Source of the DNA: an uncultured Flavobacteriaceae bacterium
GTDB lineage: Bacteria > Bacteroidota > Bacteroidia > Flavobacteriales > Flavobacteriaceae
NCBI GenBank assembly: GCA_947494325.1
Contig: CANLUS010000001.1
Coordinates: 434,001-498,000 of the forward strand
Length of the DNA: 64,000 nucleotides
Reading direction: 5' to 3'
Shown: in pieces, positions 60,407 through 64,000 of the stretch
How the letters are laid out: every line of letters starts with the position of its first letter
Numbering within the stretch: position 1 is the first letter of the stretch
Notes under the pieces: model-generated
Seen by the model: only the letters and a program-made list of their open reading frames with translations
Told to the model about the DNA's origin: nothing
Databases searched by the model: none
Position numbers and translations under genes: made by a program

Positions 60407-60624
60407 CCTCAACACCGGTATATCTCATTATTAATAGCAAGTCAAGAGCCTATCGGAAATCCTCAAGAATTTCCTTAATCCTATGCTTTTTTAGTAACTT
60501 AGTTACTTATTTAACAAATTGTTGCAACAATTCTAAAATAAAATTGTTATCGTCAATTAATTCATGTTGGTTTCCCTAGTGAAAATTTAACTCGTATTGA
60601 TAAAATCAAATTAATACTGTTTTT

Positions 60625-61104
60625 ATGAGAACATTTATATATCTAATCATTTTCGTTTTTTTTGGCTTCAATACTACGAGTGCTCAAAAAGAATTATCTA
60701 AAAAAGAAATCAGAAAACAAAAAAAAATTGCACAACTCCAAACCTATATAAATAAACCGAAATTTAGGTTTGTTTCTACTAATATTTCGACATCGACAGG
60801 TAAAAGAATGGCATCCCGAGGAGGATTAATAGATATCAACGCAAATACTGGAATGTTTCTAGAAATGTTAATCCCAGATGTAAGTGATAATGTTGAAATT
60901 TTGACATTAGAATTTGATTTAGAAAGCTATACGACTATTGGTTCCTTAAAAGATGATAATCTCAAAATTTTCTTTTCGGGAGATATTAAAGATAAAAAAT
61001 GGAAATTCAAATTTACCATACAAAAATCTGGTCGTGCAAAAATGCAAATAACTGGAATTTATGGTCTTATTATTAATTATGAAGGGCGGATATCTTCTTT
61101 CTAA
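60625..61104 (+). CDS. Exported DUF4251 protein
   Basis: 159 residues: signal peptide (IIFVFFGFNTTSAQ) and basic stretch, then DUF4251 features (RFVSTNISTSTGKRM, GGLIDINANTG, LKIFFSGDIKDKKWKFKFTI, ITGIYGLIINYEGRI). Function unknown. Single gene. Confidence 0.78.
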   Translation: MRTFIYLIIFVFFGFNTTSAQKELSKKEIRKQKKIAQLQTYINKPKFRFVSTNISTSTGKRMASRGGLIDINANTGMFLEMLIPDVSDNVEILTLEFDLESYTTIGSLKDDNLKIFFSGDIKDKKWKFKFTIQKSGRAKMQITGIYGLIINYEGRISSF

Positions 61105-61213
61105 GTTTCCCTTAAAAAGCGGAATAAACAAAATCGAAAAAATAATCAACACATTTAAACCATAACTGACCCTTTGTCATTTATATCAATAAAAATCTTA
61201 AATTTAATTCTTA

Positions 61214-62089
61214 ATGACAAAGCAAGTTATATCATATATATTATTAGCAATAGGTTTCATTTTTCTATTATATCTCATATTTAATTTACAAAAAGAAACA
61301 AATGATGTTCCTAAAGAAAAGGAAGTTATTAATATAGATTCATCATACGATTCGTTGGTTTGGTCTGATGAATTCGAAGGCGAAGGAGCAATTAATCAAG
61401 AGAAATGGTTTCATCAAACGAAGCTTCCTCCAGGAGGCAGTTGGTGGGGAGGTTTAATTCAACATTATACTGACGAAATTTCTAATTCATATGTTAAAAA
61501 TGGTTATTTAAATTTAGTTGCAAAGAAAGAAACTTACAATGATCAAGGAAAAATTAAACAATATACTGCTGCAAGATTAAATTCGAAATTTGCTTTTACC
61601 TACGGTCGGATAGAAATTCGTGCCAAGCTACCTGCAGGCATAGGAACATGGCCTGCCATTTGGATGCTCAATAAAAATATTGATGAAGATGGTGCATACT
61701 GGGATAATCTTGGTTTTGGAACGACTAAATGGCCGTCATGCGGAGAAATCGATATTCTTGAACATTGGGGTAAAAATCAAAATTATGTTTCTAGTGCCTT
61801 ACACAATGCTTCAAGTTATGGTTATAAAGTTAAAAACGTTGGTGGTCAAAAAATAAAGGACGCATCCACGAAATTTCATGTATACTCGCTCGAATGGTCT
61901 GAAGAAAAAATGATCTTCATGATTGATGGTATAGAACATTTTAGGTACGACCCAGCTATTAAGAATTCCGAAACTTGGCCCTATGATTCTGACTATTATT
62001 TAATACTAAATATTGCCATAGAACCAGATATTGATCCTAATTTCATCGAAAGTCCTATGGTAGTTGATTATATCAGGATTTATCAATAA
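61214..62089 (+). CDS. Glycoside hydrolase family 16 (beta-glucanase/laminarinase type)
   Basis: 291 residues: N-terminal membrane anchor (about 5-25), then the GH16 jelly roll with EFEGEGAINQEKW, FTYGRIEIRAKLPAG, PAIWMLN and the active-site GEIDILEHWG with E178 and E183. It likely cleaves beta-1,3 or beta-1,3/1,4-glucans, consistent with a marine flavobacterium. The anchor suggests surface or periplasmic location. No PUL partners (SusC/D) are nearby. Confidence 0.92.
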   Translation: MTKQVISYILLAIGFIFLLYLIFNLQKETNDVPKEKEVINIDSSYDSLVWSDEFEGEGAINQEKWFHQTKLPPGGSWWGGLIQHYTDEISNSYVKNGYLNLVAKKETYNDQGKIKQYTAARLNSKFAFTYGRIEIRAKLPAGIGTWPAIWMLNKNIDEDGAYWDNLGFGTTKWPSCGEIDILEHWGKNQNYVSSALHNASSYGYKVKNVGGQKIKDASTKFHVYSLEWSEEKMIFMIDGIEHFRYDPAIKNSETWPYDSDYYLILNIAIEPDIDPNFIESPMVVDYIRIYQ

Positions 62090-62113
62090 TAAATATTAAA
62101 AACCTAATCGAAA

Positions 62114-62296
62114 ATGAATAAAAAAATCTTATTTCTAATTACCGCAATATTGGCGTCCATCGTATTTATTAGCTCCATTTTTGATGCTGACCCAGGAACT
62201 TTATTCGGAAGTGTTTGGGGGTTTAGAATTGGATGGTTCATAATGGCATTGGCTGCTTTTCTGAATTATAATAGATTAAAAAAATCTGAAAAATAA
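62114..62296 (+). CDS. Small membrane protein
   Basis: 60 residues with two membrane segments (LFLITAILASIVFIS and WFIMALAAFLNY) separated by DADPGTLFGSVWGFR. Unrecognised. Twenty-four bases after the GH16 gene and probably co-transcribed. Confidence 0.6.
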   Translation: MNKKILFLITAILASIVFISSIFDADPGTLFGSVWGFRIGWFIMALAAFLNYNRLKKSEK

Positions 62297-62426
62297 TCAA
62301 ACTAAGTTCAAGAGTTTTATTAGTAGCACGAATTAATTAACTTGCAAATACGTTGGACAATCTAACTGATTTTATACAACTAATTGAAAAATCCATTTGT
62401 TTTAATTAACTCCGAATCAAAAAACA

Positions 62427-62804
62427 ATGAAAGTTACAGCTGAAAAAAACGAAAGAGTCGCCAATATGACATTTGCATCTGTTTATCCTCATTATGTGAA
62501 TAGATTGGAGAAGAATGGTAGAACAAAAAAAGAATTGCACCAGGTGATTGAATGGTTGACTGGTTTTGATGAGGATACATTACAAGCTCAAATTGAGAAA
62601 AAAGTGACGTTTGAAACGTTTTTTCAAGAAGCAACAATTCATCCGAATGCGCATTTAATTAAAGGAGTTGTTTGTGGTTATCGAATTGAAGAAATAGAAG
62701 ATGAATTTGAATTGTATAGACAATGCAGATATTTAGATAAGTTAGTTGATGAATTGGCAAAAGGTCGAAAAATGGAGAAAATATTACGACAAGAAAAAAA
62801 ATAA
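62427..62804 (+). CDS. DUF2200 family protein
   Basis: 125 residues with [38 protein letters not shown] and [14 protein letters not shown], the DUF2200 pattern. Cytoplasmic, function unknown. Three bases before the DinB gene. Confidence 0.85.
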   Translation: MKVTAEKNERVANMTFASVYPHYVNRLEKNGRTKKELHQVIEWLTGFDEDTLQAQIEKKVTFETFFQEATIHPNAHLIKGVVCGYRIEEIEDEFELYRQCRYLDKLVDELAKGRKMEKILRQEKK

Positions 62805-62807
62805 CCT

Positions 62808-63350
62808 ATGAAAAAGCTACAAATTCTAACATTCATTCTTTTATTCTTTTCGTTTACGTCGTCATCCTTTGCCCAACAAGACGATTTTATTAAGGAGTAT
62901 TTAGAACGATTGGAAAATTCGAAAAAATATTTAATTCTGGTTGCTGAAACAATGCCTGAAGAGAACTATATATACAAACCAACACCAGAATCGATGAGTT
63001 TTGCTGAACATTTAATGCACATTGGCTGGGCAATGGATTGGCATAGTCAATCTCTAATGGGCGGACGAAAAGCAAGAGATTGGAATACCGACACCGAATT
63101 GAAAATTGACTCCAAATCAAAGAAAGAAATGATTTCCACCATCGAAAGAACCTTCGATAAAACTTCTCAATTTATTTCTAAATTTGACATTAACCGGCTC
63201 CAAGAAAGATTAGACTATTTTGGGTCGAATCGGACCAAAAAGCAAGTATTATTATTACTTGCCGATCATATAACGCATCACCGTGCACAAATGCTTGTGT
63301 ATATGCGACTTAATGGCCTTAAACCTCCGAGATACGTGTTGTATCAATAA
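62808..63350 (+). CDS. Exported DinB-family protein
   Basis: 180 residues: signal peptide (FSFTSSSFAQ) and a DinB four-helix domain with EHLMHIGWAMDWH and LADHITHHRAQMLVYMRLNG, supplying the three metal-binding histidines. DinB/DfsB proteins are putative metal-dependent hydrolases or thiol transferases. A signal peptide is unusual for the family but frequent in Bacteroidota. Confidence 0.85.
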   Translation: MKKLQILTFILLFFSFTSSSFAQQDDFIKEYLERLENSKKYLILVAETMPEENYIYKPTPESMSFAEHLMHIGWAMDWHSQSLMGGRKARDWNTDTELKIDSKSKKEMISTIERTFDKTSQFISKFDINRLQERLDYFGSNRTKKQVLLLLADHITHHRAQMLVYMRLNGLKPPRYVLYQ

Positions 63351-63536
63351 TTTACATATGAACTTATTCCATTCGAAGCTTCCTAGTAAGCTTTGGGTCA
63401 ATAGTATTATAGCTTTAAACTCTTAAAAAATTGATTTGTTGATTGTAAAATTAAGGATTTACAACTAATTATAAGCTTCAACATGAATCAACATTGAACG
63501 AAAATAAATAGTAAATTAGAGGCTAACTTCTTTCTC

Positions 63537-64000
63537 ATGAAAAAACTAGCTATTCTTTGTTTGTTATTCACCAGCTCAATAACATTCTCTCAAAAATTTG
63601 ACTCAAAACTAAAACCAGCCTTACTGGAATTAAAAGAGTTTATCGCAATTCCGAATGATGCGTTAATCCCTTCTGATATCCTTAAAAATATTGACTGGCT
63701 TGATCGACAATTTAAAAAAAGGGGTTTTGTAACTCAAGTCTTAAAAACTGATGGACAACCATTGTTTTTTGCGGAACTTCCAAAGAGAAAAAAAGCGAAA
63801 ACAATACTCTTTTATATGCATTTCGATGGGCAGTCTGTAGATACTTCAAAATGGCAGCAAGAAAATCCATATAAGGCCGTTTTAAAAACCCAAAATGGCG
63901 AGAATTGGGAAACCATTGAGTGGTCAGAACTAAATGCCAATATCTCTGAATCTTGGCGTATTTTTGGTAGATCTACTTCGGACGATAAAGGACCTATTGT
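63537..64000 (+). CDS. M20 family peptidase, N-terminal part (cut by window end)
   Basis: The frame from ATG at 63537 encodes a signal peptide (LLFTSSITFSQ), then an M20-type N-terminus: LKEFIAIPNDA, FKKRGFVTQVLKTDG, ILFYMHFDGQSVDTSKW and WRIFGRSTSDDKGPIV, where GR-S-SDDKG supplies the first metal ligands. Exported dipeptidase or carboxypeptidase is likely. The 3' end is outside the window. Confidence 0.88.
   Translation, partial: MKKLAILCLLFTSSITFSQKFDSKLKPALLELKEFIAIPNDALIPSDILKNIDWLDRQFKKRGFVTQVLKTDGQPLFFAELPKRKKAKTILFYMHFDGQSVDTSKWQQENPYKAVLKTQNGENWETIEWSELNANISESWRIFGRSTSDDKGPI

Noticed and set aside
60407-60624. Possible small gene between the serine hydrolase and DUF4251 genes
   Set aside because: No frame of useful length or clear start; no structured element seen.
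1-64000. tRNA, rRNA, riboswitch or prophage genes
   Set aside because: No cloverleaf, rRNA-like stretch, known riboswitch core, integrase, transposase or phage structural gene was recognised.

Overview
This is a chromosomal window from a low-GC member of the Bacteroidota, most likely a marine Flavobacteriaceae species. The evidence is the gene content (GLPGLI/DUF4412-type, DUF2911, DUF6090, T9SS C-terminal sorting signal, SLC5 symporters, yicC-gmk-nadD order) and the many promoters with the Bacteroidetes -7 element TAnnTTTG a short distance upstream of start codons that lack Shine-Dalgarno sequences. No rRNA, tRNA, CRISPR array, insertion sequence or prophage was seen.

Layout. 1-925: molybdopterin synthase genes moaE (cut by the window edge) and moaD, split by an oppositely oriented DUF3817 gene. 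978-5456: sulfur region with a SulP transporter, a CstB-like persulfide dioxygenase/rhodanese, a DUF6265 protein, a rhodanese lipoprotein and a DUF2892 protein; two CRP/FNR-type palindromes sit at the same distance from their -7 boxes. 5480-18396: housekeeping genes (EamA transporter, yicC, gmk, nadD, M23 peptidase, GH3 enzyme, MOSC, mdh, gyrB) mixed with secreted proteins. 18397-22307: an OmpR-type two-component system next to three small PepSY-like exported proteins; three promoters share an 11-bp direct repeat 6 bp from the -7 box, one of them with no ORF behind it. 22308-29320: a seven-kilobase island with a secreted protein, a TPR histidine kinase plus NarL-type regulator, a TIG/NHL lipoprotein and a lipase with a ricin-like domain. 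Its two promoters share a 74-bp block and it is bounded by a diverged 41-bp direct repeat. 29376-31528: XRE-DUF4870 regulator and two CPBP membrane proteases. 31720-38356: asnB, two DUF2911 proteins around a YtcJ-like amidohydrolase, lipoproteins and a beta-barrel. 38471-42818: leuS, ald, SemiSWEET. 42851-44763: two surface proteins. 44792-51310: complete trpEGDCFBA operon preceded by a leader peptide with three tandem Trp codons and an attenuator. 51345-57735: trmL, a GNAT protein, a TMEM220-like protein, then a PhyH-SLC5-SDR-Dabb catabolic operon divergent from an AraC regulator. 57821-64000: accessory small genes, a cassette-like lipoprotein gene, DUF6090, serine hydrolase, DUF4251, GH16, DUF2200, DinB and a truncated M20 peptidase.

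The most informative signals are regulatory: the paired CRP/FNR-type sites, the repeated response-regulator sites with one orphan promoter, the shared promoter block of the lipase/NHL island, the trp leader, and a 21-bp-spaced direct repeat in front of the PhyH operon. All operator assignments are inferred from sequence pattern and spacing only.
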